A stretch of DNA of 39,835 nucleotides from NCBI GenBank assembly GCA_900696535.1, contig CAADGM010000100.1:1-39835 (forward strand), written 5' to 3'. The stretch comes from an uncultured Planctomycetota bacterium. GTDB taxonomy: Bacteria > Planctomycetota > Phycisphaerae > UBA1845 > Fen-1342. The notes beneath the pieces are model-generated. The model searched no databases. It was not told the origin of the DNA and saw only the letters and a program-made list of their open reading frames with translations. The translations under genes and the position numbers were made by a program. Of this stretch, positions 30,438 to 38,563 are shown one piece after another (position 1 is the stretch's first letter; the number at the start of each line of letters is the position of its first letter).

Positions 30438-30462
30438 TGCCCCTGAACCTGAGAGAGGGGCA
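30438..30462 (+). other. Stem-loop upstream of the reductase gene
   Basis: TGCCCCT (30438-30444) and AGGGGCA (30456-30462) pair perfectly around an 11-base loop. It is about 100 bases before the reductase start. There is no following T-run, so it is not a clear terminator; role unknown. Confidence 0.4.
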
Positions 30463-30560
30463 CGGTGACTGCGCATCCCAGAACTCGCCGGTGGTCGCGC
30501 TATGATCCGCGGGGGACGCGGCTGAGCGTTCTGTGGCTATCTCTGCGCCGGGAGTGACGA

Positions 30561-31676
30561 GTGTTGCATAACGGCTCGAACGTCTTCACCACGGGCGCCA
30601 CCGGCCTGATCGGCGGCGAATTGGTGCGGACGCTGATCACGCAGCCCATCGGCAAGGTCTGGGCCCTGGTCCGTCCGACCGACGATTCGCCGGCGGAGCG
30701 ACTCTCCCAGCGGCGGCGACGCTCCGGACCCTCGGCCGCCGTGCCTGCGCAGCGCTTCCCGGTCGCCGTCGCTGGCGACGTGACCCAGGAGCGGCTGGGG
30801 ATGTCACCCGAGGACTACGAGGACGTCCGCCGCAACGTCGACATCATCATCCACAGCGCGGCCGAGACGTCCTTCCTGCGCGCTTCGGCCTGTCGCTCGA
30901 CCAATATCGCGGGCGCCAAGAACCTCATCGAGTTCACGCGGCAGTGCACGCGCCGTCCCCTGCTGGTGTGCCTGAGCACCGCGTTCGTCAGCGGCGTGGT
31001 GGCCAACGCCTGCCTCTCCGAGGACGAGGGCTGTCGGCCGAAGGACGACCACCACAACGAGTACACGCACTCGAAGGCGGTGGCCGAGGAACTGGTGCGA
31101 TCGAGCGGATTGCCCGTGCTGGTTGTGCGGCCGTCGGTCGTGCTCAGCGCCGGTGTCCCGGACGAGCAGTTCGCGCGGGCGATCCTGCAGTTCTGTCCGC
31201 TGCTCAAGGAGCTCGGCGCGCTGCCCGTCGATCCGCAGGCCCGGCCGGACGTGGTGCCGGTGCAGTTTGTCGTGGACAGCACGATCCGGCTGCTCCAGAC
31301 GCCGCACCGCCGATACGACCTATATCACATCTCATGCGGCCTGGACGGCGCGATGACCTACGAGGAGCTGCGGCCGGCCTTCGAGCGCTTCTACCACATG
31401 ACCTCGCCGATGCGGCTGGTGGCCCCCCGCCATTGGAACAAGGACCTCCATCGCACGTACATCCGCACACCGGACCAGCGCCGCATCTTCGCCACGATCA
31501 AGAACTACTTGCCCTTCCTGAACATGAACGTGCTGTTCGACAACACGCGGCTCAAGCAGGAGCTGGGCGATCGCTTCCCCCCGCTGCCTCGGCTGGACGA
31601 GTACCTCTTCGGCCTGCTGGAGATGGTCTCACACGACCGGATCGCCCGCCGCTGGCTGGCCGCCAAGGGCGCCTGA
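30561..31676 (+). CDS. NAD(P)-binding short-chain reductase of the fatty-acyl-CoA-reductase-like group
   Basis: A 371-residue extended Rossmann-fold protein. The cofactor motif is TGATGLIGGEL (residues 12-22), followed by a VAGDVTQ segment, IIIHSAAETSF, and the catalytic YxxxK in EYTHSKAVAEEL, with VVRPSVV afterwards. The layout resembles the male-sterility/NAD_binding_4 family (acyl-CoA reductases, carboxylic acid reductase terminal domains). The substrate cannot be stated; an acyl thioester or lipid is plausible. GTG at 30561 with GGGAG seven bases upstream is a good start. It stands alone, with gaps on both sides. Confidence 0.8.
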   Translation: MLHNGSNVFTTGATGLIGGELVRTLITQPIGKVWALVRPTDDSPAERLSQRRRRSGPSAAVPAQRFPVAVAGDVTQERLGMSPEDYEDVRRNVDIIIHSAAETSFLRASACRSTNIAGAKNLIEFTRQCTRRPLLVCLSTAFVSGVVANACLSEDEGCRPKDDHHNEYTHSKAVAEELVRSSGLPVLVVRPSVVLSAGVPDEQFARAILQFCPLLKELGALPVDPQARPDVVPVQFVVDSTIRLLQTPHRRYDLYHISCGLDGAMTYEELRPAFERFYHMTSPMRLVAPRHWNKDLHRTYIRTPDQRRIFATIKNYLPFLNMNVLFDNTRLKQELGDRFPPLPRLDEYLFGLLEMVSHDRIARRWLAAKGA

Positions 31677-31915
31677 CGCCCGCCCGGCAGTCCCCGTTGC
31701 TCAACACGTGCGCCGTAACCGGGTCAGTCGGCCTCGGTCGGCGACTGCGGCGGCCCGGGTGATATCGGGACCTTGCGGCTGACGTCATTTCTCATTCCGC
31801 CGGCGGGGCGTGGCGACATAGAATGCGCGCTTCGTGGCTGAGTCCTCGTGTCGCCCCCGGTGGCGTTCGAGTACTTCGCCTGATTCGCCGCCGCACCCAC
31901 TGCTGGAGCACGTGC

Positions 31916-34045
31916 ATGTCCCCTCGCGCCGTGGTTGTCGCTATCTGCATCACCTTGTACGCGACGATGGTCGCGCTGGCGGTCGAGCCGATCGCCCCGC
32001 GTGACGGCGAGCCGTTCCCGCTGCCGAAGTTCCTGACCGCCGACGAGGCCCGGCTGCCGCTGCCGCCCGTCGTCGCCGACCGGGCTCCGCCCGTCGGGCA
32101 GATTCACTGCTCAGCAGAGTACGAGCCGATGGCCGGCCTGCTGGTCGCGTGGCGTGCCTACCCCGAGGTGCTCACGCCGATGTGCGTGAGCATCAGCAAC
32201 CTCGATCCATCGGCCAAAGTCTGGGTGGTCGTCAACAGCGCCAGCGAGCAGGCTTCGGTCGCGTCGACGCTCACCAGCGCCGGGGCCAACATGTCGCGGA
32301 TCGTGTTCATCATCAACTCGCTGAACAGCGTGTGGATCCGTGACTACGGTCCGCGCTACATCTTCGTCGACGGGATCCGCAGCATCGTCGACCACACCTA
32401 CAACCGCCCGCGCCCGCTCGACAACGCCTTCAACGACTACCTGGCCACGCTCTGGGGCGAGCCGCAATACGACCTCCCGCTCGTGCACGGCGGCGGCAAC
32501 TTCCACCTGTTCGCCGATGGCGATGCATTCATGACGCGGCTCATCCTGACCGAAAACCCGGGCGTGACCGAGCAGCAGGTCAAGGACACGTTCCTGGCTT
32601 ACCAGAACGTGAACCTCACGCTGTTCGACGGCTTCCCCACCAGCTTCGACTCCACGCAGCATATCGACATGTGGATGCTGCCCGTGGCGAACAAGAAGAT
32701 CATCATCGGCCAGTACGCCTCCAGCACCGGGCAGCCCTACACCATCACCGAAGGCGCCAAGACGCTGCTCGAGAGCCGCGGCTACACGGTGTACCGCACG
32801 CCGGGCTGGCGCTCCACCGCCCACTACACCTATACGAACGCCGTCATTTTCAACAACCTGGTGTTCGTCTCGAAGTTCAACGTCGCAGAGGACAGCACCG
32901 CGCTGGCGGTGTTCCAGTCGGCCTTCCCCGGCAAGACGCACGTGCAGGTCCCTTGCCAGAACATCATCGGAGCGGCCGGCGCCATCCACTGCGTCGTCAT
33001 GCACGTCCCCGCCTACCCGCCCCAGCCCGAGCCGGTCGTGCTGGTCACGCAGCCCAACGGCGGCGAGACGTGGACCATCGGCTCGACGCAGACGGTCGCG
33101 TGGACGGCCTACGATGACGTTGGCGTCACCAGCATCGACATTCACCTGTCGCGCGACGGCGGCGCTGCCTACACCGAGACGCTCGCGACCGGCCTGCCCA
33201 ACAGCGGGACCTACAACTGGACCGTCACCGGGCCGAACACGACCCAGGCGCGCGTCCGCGTGGTCGCCCACGATGGCGACGGGAACAGCGGCGCGGACGA
33301 CTCGAACGCCAACTTCACCATCACCGCCAACGGACCCCGCGTCATCTACGGCTTCCCGCTGAACACCAGCCCGGGCTGGACCACGCAGGGCCAGTGGGCC
33401 TTCGGACAACCCACAGGCCAGGGTGGGACCCAGCACGGGTTCCCCGATCCCGCCAGCGGCTTCACCGGCACGAACGTCTACGGCGTCAATCTGAGCGGCG
33501 ACTATTCAACCACAGTCGGTGGCCCGTGGTACGTCACGACCGGCCCGCTCGACCTGGACGGCGTGACCAGCGTGAAGCTGCGCTTCCGGCGGTGGCTGAA
33601 CTCCGACTTCCAGCCGTACGTGTATGCCTATGTCGAAGGTTCGAGCAACGGCACGACCTGGGCGACGATCTGGCAGAACGGTACGGCCGAGATCGCCGAA
33701 AACACCTGGTCGCTCCAGGAGTACAACATCGCGGCACTGGCCGACAACCAGCCGGCGTTCCGCCTGCGTTGGGGCTACCGCGTCGGATCGAGCGCCTGGG
33801 CTTATTCCGGCTGGAACATCGATGACGTCGAGCTGATCGGGATACCCACGCTCACGCCGGGTGATACGGATTGCGACGGCGACATCGACTTCGACGACAT
33901 CGACCCCTTCATCGCGGCACTGTCCGGCGAGGCGGCCTACCTGGCGCAGTACCCCGATTGCTACTGGCTGAACGCGGATTGCAACGGAGACGGGCTGGTC
34001 GACTTCAACGACATCGACGCGTTCGTGTCACTGCTGGGCGGGTAG
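31916..34045 (+). CDS. Secreted peptidylarginine-deiminase-type protein with a dockerin-like tail
   Basis: A 709-residue multidomain exported enzyme. After a signal peptide (AVVVAICITLYATMVALA) comes an agmatine/peptidylarginine deiminase domain (about 45-370) with catalytic-type residues Asp143 (WIRDYGPR), His249 and Asp251 (STQHIDMW), Asn308 and nucleophile Cys359 (AIHCVVMHVP). It is followed by a Kre9/KNH-like Ig domain (VTQPNGGETWTIGSTQTVAW, about 380-475), a jelly-roll-like domain, and two Asp-rich calcium-binding loops (DTDCDGDIDFDDID and DCNGDGLVDFNDID) as in type I dockerins. The start ATG at 31916 has GGAG at seven bases. The reaction would convert arginine groups to citrulline with ammonia release; whether protein arginine or agmatine is the substrate is inferred from export. 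Confidence 0.85.
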   Translation: MSPRAVVVAICITLYATMVALAVEPIAPRDGEPFPLPKFLTADEARLPLPPVVADRAPPVGQIHCSAEYEPMAGLLVAWRAYPEVLTPMCVSISNLDPSAKVWVVVNSASEQASVASTLTSAGANMSRIVFIINSLNSVWIRDYGPRYIFVDGIRSIVDHTYNRPRPLDNAFNDYLATLWGEPQYDLPLVHGGGNFHLFADGDAFMTRLILTENPGVTEQQVKDTFLAYQNVNLTLFDGFPTSFDSTQHIDMWMLPVANKKIIIGQYASSTGQPYTITEGAKTLLESRGYTVYRTPGWRSTAHYTYTNAVIFNNLVFVSKFNVAEDSTALAVFQSAFPGKTHVQVPCQNIIGAAGAIHCVVMHVPAYPPQPEPVVLVTQPNGGETWTIGSTQTVAWTAYDDVGVTSIDIHLSRDGGAAYTETLATGLPNSGTYNWTVTGPNTTQARVRVVAHDGDGNSGADDSNANFTITANGPRVIYGFPLNTSPGWTTQGQWAFGQPTGQGGTQHGFPDPASGFTGTNVYGVNLSGDYSTTVGGPWYVTTGPLDLDGVTSVKLRFRRWLNSDFQPYVYAYVEGSSNGTTWATIWQNGTAEIAENTWSLQEYNIAALADNQPAFRLRWGYRVGSSAWAYSGWNIDDVELIGIPTLTPGDTDCDGDIDFDDIDPFIAALSGEAAYLAQYPDCYWLNADCNGDGLVDFNDIDAFVSLLGG

Positions 34046-34079
34046 GCGAGGTGCGAAACGCGCTGGCCTTCCAAAGCAA

Positions 34080-34104
34080 GGAGCCCGCCGAAGCGACGGG
34101 CTCC
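34080..34104. terminator. Bidirectional terminator between convergent genes
   Basis: GGAGCCCG (34080-34087) pairs perfectly with CGGGCTCC (34097-34104) over a nine-base loop. It lies between the stop of the deiminase gene (34045) and the stop of the sigma-factor gene (34139). On the minus strand the stem is followed by the T-rich TTGCTTT, on the plus strand by AAACTTCATTCTG, so it acts best for the sigma factor. Confidence 0.65.
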
Positions 34105-34138
34105 AAACTTCATTCTGACCCTGGGCTGGCTCGGGAGG

Positions 34139-35140
34139 CTACGATGCGGCCGGTAGCCGCTGCTCCAGCGCTGCGCGCAGCTTGTTGATCGCCTGGTTCT
34201 GAATCTGCCGCACGCGCTCCTTGCTCACGCCAAGGAGCACGCCGATCTGGTCGAGTGTGCGCCGGCGAATGGGCGCGGTGTCCTCCGCCTGGTCCAGCGA
34301 GAACCGGGCGTCGAGGACGCGGCGCTCGACGGGGCTCAGCTCGGCGGAGTTCTCGACCAGGATCTGGCGCAGCTCGTCGATGCACTCGATCTCGATTCGC
34401 TCCCGCTTGCGCTCAAGGTAGTCGCTGCGCTCGATGGCCGGCTCGAACGAGGTCGGGAAGACCTGCCGCGTGCGGGCGTGCTTGCTGGCGGCCCGCGAGA
34501 AGCTCGCCAGGATCGCCCGGCACGCGTACGTGCTGAATTTGAAGCCCCGGGCGGCATCGAACTTGTCGACGCAGCGCAACAGGGCGAGATTCCCTTCGCT
34601 GACCAACTCGGAAATCTCTACGCCGGTGTTCTTCGCACGCCGAGCCATGGCCAGGACGAGCGACGTGTTCGCGCGGAGGATCGCGGCGCGGCGCTGCTGG
34701 GCCTCGCTTTCCCAGTGCAGCAGGGCACGCGTGTGAGCCGCGTCGAGACGCTTGCCGCGGAAGCGGTCGAGAATCCGGAGGACGCGATAGCGGCAGTAGT
34801 TGAAAGTGAGGAAGAGCTGCCGCTCCTGCTCTGAGGTCAGCAGGTCCGCACCCGTCGGGATCGCGGTCGGGCCGTCGGACGCCTCGACCCGCGGCCGCTT
34901 GCCGCGCTGCCCGGCCACCCGTATCACGGTCTCGAGCGCTTCGACACTGCGCACGCGGGCGAAGGCCGGGCAGAAGATGCACTCAGCGGGCTCCGAGAGC
35001 CGCTTGGTGAGCATCTCGCGCGCCTCATCGCCGAGGCTGCGCAGGACAATTTCGCTGGGGAGCTTCGCGCTCGGGCGAAGCTTGCGGAGGGTGGGAGCCG
35101 GCCGCGACTTCGCCTTCGTGCGGGAGCAGGCAAGCTTCAT
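34139..35140 (-). CDS. Divergent sigma-70-family RNA polymerase sigma factor
   Basis: A 333-residue sigma factor. Region 1.2/2 begins with LLTSEQERQLFLTFNYCRYR, region 2 has ILRANTSLVLAMARR, ELVSEGNLALLRCVDKFD and FKFSTYACRAI (the -10 recognition helix), and region 4 has the helix-turn-helix TLDQIGVLLGVSKERVRQIQNQAINKL for -35 contact. Region 1.1 is missing and replaced by a basic N terminus (about 1-50) and a CxxC pair (Cys54/Cys57, ECIFCPAF). Being longer than ECF factors but lacking 1.1, it looks like a planctomycete group 2/3 factor. The promoters it serves are unknown. No anti-sigma factor is adjacent. The strongest start is the ATG at 35140. Confidence 0.9.
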   Translation of the reverse strand: MKLACSRTKAKSRPAPTLRKLRPSAKLPSEIVLRSLGDEAREMLTKRLSEPAECIFCPAFARVRSVEALETVIRVAGQRGKRPRVEASDGPTAIPTGADLLTSEQERQLFLTFNYCRYRVLRILDRFRGKRLDAAHTRALLHWESEAQQRRAAILRANTSLVLAMARRAKNTGVEISELVSEGNLALLRCVDKFDAARGFKFSTYACRAILASFSRAASKHARTRQVFPTSFEPAIERSDYLERKRERIEIECIDELRQILVENSAELSPVERRVLDARFSLDQAEDTAPIRRRTLDQIGVLLGVSKERVRQIQNQAINKLRAALEQRLPAAS

Positions 35141-35265
35141 GAGTGCACCTCACCGCCACGCATCAGTGAGTCTGAACTGGCGGATAATCGCCACGCTCGT
35201 TGTCCAAGGCCGCTGAACAGCCCACAGCCAAAGCGGACCATCCAGCAACCCTTCATCGAGAGAAA

Positions 35266-35294
35266 ACTGTATCACAATGGACCCAATTCCGCAA
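35266..35294 (-). promoter_or_regulatory. Weak candidate promoter of the sigma-factor gene
   Basis: On the minus strand TTGCGG (35294-35289) and TACAGT (35271-35266, 4 of 6) are 17 bases apart. A leader of about 115 bases would precede the ATG. The -35 match is only 3 of 6. Confidence 0.3.
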
Positions 35295-35301
35295 GTGTAA
35301 A

Positions 35302-35328
35302 TGAACGAATAAACGTTCTTTTCGTTCA
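35302..35328. promoter_or_regulatory. Inverted repeat in the AT-rich sigma-factor/phosphoglucomutase spacer
   Basis: TGAACGAA (35302-35309) and TTCGTTCA (35321-35328) are perfect inverted repeats 11 bases apart, and AACGTTC lies between them, so GAACG/CGTTC occurs three times in 27 bases. The spacing does not match a standard GAAC-N4-GTTC SOS box. It is just upstream of the candidate sigma-factor promoter, in a 385-base spacer (35141-35525) with no gene, and may be an operator. Confidence 0.4.
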
Positions 35329-35525
35329 CAACGTCTCGACGGCAGCTAATCCGAGCGCAACCTTATTCCTCGCACACCCCTATGACGCCCGTTCGCTCCA
35401 GAAGGTGCGGCGGAGCCGGGTCGAAACCATTGCGTGAGTTGTCGGTTTCTGTCGCCAGTCTTGCGTACCAGTCGATGCTCGACGCTCGACCCGACCTCGA
35501 CTAACCCGTACGCTCCGCGTCCGCC

Positions 35526-36230
35526 ATGCCGGATGCCGTGCGAATTGAGCCCTGGGCCGTGGTGTTCGACCTGGACGGGGTCATCGCCGACACCGCCCGC
35601 CTGCACCGTCTGAGTTGGGAGGGGCTGGCGGGGCGGCTTGGGATCGCCTTCGACGAGCGGATCAATGACCGCATGCGCGGGCTGACCCGGCCCGAGAGCC
35701 TGGCTGTCTTTCTCGAAGCCGCTCCGCGGCCGTTCTCGTCCGACGAGCGCGAGGCGATTCTCCGGGAGAAGAACGACGCGTATTTGCGCCTGGTCGCTGG
35801 CATGACGCCGGCGGACGCGCTGCCCGGTGTACGGCCGCTGCTGGAGTCGCTCCGCCGCGCGGGCGTTCCAGCGGCGGTGGCGTCGTCGAGCCGTAACGTG
35901 CGCGTCGTACTCGATCGACTGGATCTGCTGCCGTTCTTCGCCGCACTCATCGACGCCCATGCCGCCCCGCGCTCAAAGCCCGATCCGCAGGCCTTCGTGC
36001 TGGCGGCCGAGGCGCTGGGCCTGCCGGGGCGGCGCTGCGTGGCGATCGAGGACGGCGCCGCGGGCGTGGTCGCGGCGCGCGCCGCGGGGATGCGGGTTGT
36101 GGGAATCGGTCCGCGCGAACGATTGCGCGACGCGGACGATGTCGTCGCTTCCTGCGTGGAACTGACCATGGGCCGACTTCGCCGTCTGGTTGACGCGCGT
36201 GACCTGCCCCTGACGCCCCGCGGGCATTGA
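35526..36230 (+). CDS. pgmB: HAD-superfamily beta-phosphoglucomutase
   Basis: Beta-phosphoglucomutase interconverts beta-glucose 1-phosphate and glucose 6-phosphate, usually after maltose or trehalose phosphorylase. The nucleophile and acid/base pair are in VFDLDGVIADTA; the cap domain has RMRGLTRPESL, close to the RG(V/L)SRxxSL specificity loop; later motifs are SSSRN, Lys in RSKPDP and the acidic IEDGAAGV. 234 residues is normal for this group. The ATG at 35526 has no clear ribosome-binding site. The following gene begins 27 bases downstream and may be co-transcribed. Confidence 0.88.
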   Translation: MPDAVRIEPWAVVFDLDGVIADTARLHRLSWEGLAGRLGIAFDERINDRMRGLTRPESLAVFLEAAPRPFSSDEREAILREKNDAYLRLVAGMTPADALPGVRPLLESLRRAGVPAAVASSSRNVRVVLDRLDLLPFFAALIDAHAAPRSKPDPQAFVLAAEALGLPGRRCVAIEDGAAGVVAARAAGMRVVGIGPRERLRDADDVVASCVELTMGRLRRLVDARDLPLTPRGH

Positions 36231-36257
36231 GGCCCGCGTTTCTCGCGAGGTGCCGAA

Positions 36258-36842
36258 ATGCCGCCCTCTCCACTTGCCGACCGTACGCTCCGCACGTTCC
36301 TCGAGCAGCTCGCCTCGGCGGAGCCGACGCCCGGGGGCGGCAGTGCCGCGGCCCTCGTTGGTGCCACGGCTGCGGCGCTGGCTCGCATGGTCGCCGCGTA
36401 CACGCTTGGCAGGCCGAAGTTCGCGGCCGTTGAGGCGCGGGTGCAGAGGCTCGCGGACCAGCTTGCTCGGGCGCAGGAGGCGCTGCTCGAGTTGAGCGAC
36501 GAGGACGCGGCCGCTTACGAGGTCCTCAGTGCGGCGCTGAAGCTGCCCCAGTCCGACTCATCCCGCGCTGCGCGCATCGCGAAGGCTGCCGTGCTGGCTG
36601 CGAGTATCCCGCTCGAGACCGCCACGTTTGCGGCGCGCGTGCACAGCGACACCGTGGTACTGGGGCAGATCGGCAATCCGCGCTTGCGTTCGGATGCGGA
36701 AGCGGCGGCTCACTTCGCCCGCGCGGCTGGGCTGGCCGCGCTGGCCAATGTGCGTGCGAACTTGGAGCTGGTGGAAGAAGGGGAGCGCGCGCGGTTCCTG
36801 ACCGGTATCGAGGCGGCGGAGTCGGCGCTGCACGTGAAATAG
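36258..36842 (+). CDS. Cyclodeaminase/cyclohydrolase-family protein (FTCD-C/FchA-like)
   Basis: A 194-residue all-helical protein of the formiminotransferase-cyclodeaminase C-terminal family, which includes methenyltetrahydrofolate cyclohydrolase FchA. The glycine-rich N-terminal motif SAEPTPGGGSAAAL is diagnostic, and the helix pattern up to EEGERARFL fits. The likely role is opening or closing the methenyl-tetrahydrofolate ring in one-carbon metabolism, but the exact reaction cannot be read from sequence. GAGGTG lies about six bases before the ATG. No formyltransferase or serine/glycine gene is adjacent. Confidence 0.88.
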   Translation: MPPSPLADRTLRTFLEQLASAEPTPGGGSAAALVGATAAALARMVAAYTLGRPKFAAVEARVQRLADQLARAQEALLELSDEDAAAYEVLSAALKLPQSDSSRAARIAKAAVLAASIPLETATFAARVHSDTVVLGQIGNPRLRSDAEAAAHFARAAGLAALANVRANLELVEEGERARFLTGIEAAESALHVK

Positions 36843-36929
36843 GGCGGCGCACGACTACACTTGGCCAGGTGGCAGACGGCGGGTGACGGCGCCCGGGGAC
36901 GCGGCGCTGAAGTTTCGCTTTTATAGACC

Positions 36930-37005
36930 TATAATATAGTCGCTCTGATGCCCTCTTGGCCGTTCTCTAATGAAATCGAAACCCGCTTGAAGATTGTTCT
37001 ATAAT
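36930..37005 (+). promoter_or_regulatory. AT-rich promoter region with two TATAAT boxes upstream of the PEP-CTERM gene
   Basis: The 36843-37291 spacer holds no gene. Two perfect TATAAT hexamers occur at 36930-36935 and 37000-37005, unusual in this GC-rich sequence; the second has TCGAAA (36976-36981, 4 of 6) at 18 bases, the first only CTGAAG. Transcription from the second would give an unusually long leader of about 280 bases. The open frame running through the leader is in frame with the gene but has no ribosome-binding site. Confidence 0.45.
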
Positions 37006-37291
37006 TATGTAATCTTTGGGTCGCAGTCGTCGCGGACCCAATTCTCGCGGAACTGAGATGCCGACATTCGGCCAGCTTGCACGACTCGTCGCGAACTCGC
37101 CGCAGCATTCGCCGCGCGGGGCCGCTTACGCGGTGTGCGTCGAGGGGAAACGACCACGAGAACTTCGGCCACGAACATCGTGCGCGCGGTTCGCGGCGCA
37201 CCGAGTGCTTCGCGTTTGTCAGGCGAGAGGACGGGCGGCCGTCGCCCGTACCACGCCTTGTCATTTCGTCCTACTTACCGGAGGAGAAACC

Positions 37292-38404
37292 ATGCGGAAA
37301 CTGGCGACTCTCTTGCTCGTCGCTTCGCTGGCGCTGCCCGCGCTCGCGATCGACTTCCACAACTGGTACACGCTGGACACCAGCGGAACAGGCCTGGCGA
37401 TCGGCGGCCGGCCGGGCTCGGTCGCGTTCAACGGCTCGACCCTCTACGTCGGCACGCTCTTCACCGACGCGCGAATCCATCGCATCAATGGTCCGCTCAG
37501 TGCGCCGACCTACGGCGGTGCGTTCGCCCAGATGGGCCCTGCCGCCGGCACGACCAATGGCTTCGTTAACCTGGACCTCCAGGGCAACACGATCATTGCC
37601 GGCACAAACAATGGCGGCGTCGACCCGGACGTGGCCTACACCTTTGACCTGAACGGCAACCTGATCGGCTCGGCGAACTCGGCCGGCCTGAACATCCAGG
37701 GCTCGGGCGGCGACCGGTTCGACGGTGCCGCGGTCGATCCCGGTTGGGTTGGCGGCGGCGGGGCCGGCGCGGGCGTGTCGCTCTTTGCGTTCGGTAACGG
37801 CAACCGCAATCACTACGACAACAGCTTCAACCTGATCGACAACGGGTTCAACATCTTCCACCCCTCGCTCGGCACCGGCACGCGCGACGCGCGCTACGCG
37901 GCCGATTCGAGTGACCTCTATATCCGCTATGTCAACGGCATTGGCCGCGGCAAGCGCGTGGGGCCGCACAACTTCACGATGCTGGACGGCTCGACCGCGG
38001 GGATGGAGCCGATCGTGACCCTGCCGGACGGCACCAACTCGGCCATCAACGTCGAGTATCTGCCCGCGTGGGGCGGCTTCAACCTCGTGCTGGGCAACTG
38101 GCGCAGCTCGGTCGGCGGGATCAACTTCTCGACCCGCATCAAGGTGTTCGATGCCGATGCGACCGGCCAGGGCTTGGCCCAGGCCAAGGCCGTCAACTGG
38201 CTCAACGCCGACGGCTCCGGCCCGTTCGATTTCCTGACGCTGGCCGGAAGCATCTACGACTTCAGCTATGACGCCGGCAGCGGGCTGCTGGCCATCAGCG
38301 ACTGGAGCAACGAGAAGATCTACATCTTCAGTCGCAATGCGATTCCGGAGCCGGCCACGCTCGGCCTGCTCGCCCTGGGCCTGCTGGCCCTGCGGCGCCG
38401 CTAA
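37292..38404 (+). CDS. Secreted PEP-CTERM protein of unknown function
   Basis: A 370-residue exported protein with an N-terminal signal peptide (LATLLLVASLALPALA) and a C-terminal sorting signal: IPEPATLGLLALGLLALRRR, that is PEP, a hydrophobic helix and a basic end. Such proteins are recognised by an exosortase and cleaved and placed at the cell surface. The body is Gly/Asn-rich with repeated short beta-like segments, typical of propeller-like surface proteins, and no enzyme motif was seen. The ATG at 37292 has GGAGGAG upstream; longer N-terminal versions are not supported. Exosortase is not in the window. Confidence 0.9.
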   Translation: MRKLATLLLVASLALPALAIDFHNWYTLDTSGTGLAIGGRPGSVAFNGSTLYVGTLFTDARIHRINGPLSAPTYGGAFAQMGPAAGTTNGFVNLDLQGNTIIAGTNNGGVDPDVAYTFDLNGNLIGSANSAGLNIQGSGGDRFDGAAVDPGWVGGGGAGAGVSLFAFGNGNRNHYDNSFNLIDNGFNIFHPSLGTGTRDARYAADSSDLYIRYVNGIGRGKRVGPHNFTMLDGSTAGMEPIVTLPDGTNSAINVEYLPAWGGFNLVLGNWRSSVGGINFSTRIKVFDADATGQGLAQAKAVNWLNADGSGPFDFLTLAGSIYDFSYDAGSGLLAISDWSNEKIYIFSRNAIPEPATLGLLALGLLALRRR

Positions 38405-38425
38405 GGCGGCTTCGTGGCGATTCAC

Positions 38426-38458
38426 GCGGCGCCGTGTGCATGGCTGGCACGGCGCCGC
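38426..38458 (+). terminator. GC-rich stem-loop after the PEP-CTERM gene
   Basis: GCGGCGCCGTG (38426-38436) and CACGGCGCCGC (38448-38458) pair perfectly over 11 bases with an 11-base loop, 21 bases after the stop codon. There is no T-run, so it may be a factor-dependent terminator or a 3' stabilising hairpin. Confidence 0.5.
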
Positions 38459-38563
38459 CCGCCGCCCGGTTCGACGCGGCGGAGTCGGCTGTTCGGAGTG
38501 AACCCCGTCACGCGGGACGCGTGGCGACGAGATAGCGAAAAGGACTGATGCGGAGCCTCTGAG

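Noticed and set aside
30438-30462. TPP riboswitch suggested by GAACCTGAGAG
   Set aside because: The string only loosely resembles the thi-box; the second helix and the other conserved blocks are missing.
30115-30560. tRNA-Sec (selC) next to selD
   Set aside because: No T-arm consensus, no TCA anticodon arm and no long extra arm could be found on either strand.
37016-37291. 92-residue N-terminal extension of the PEP-CTERM protein
   Set aside because: No ribosome-binding site; the ATG at 37292 has GGAGGAG and begins a signal peptide.
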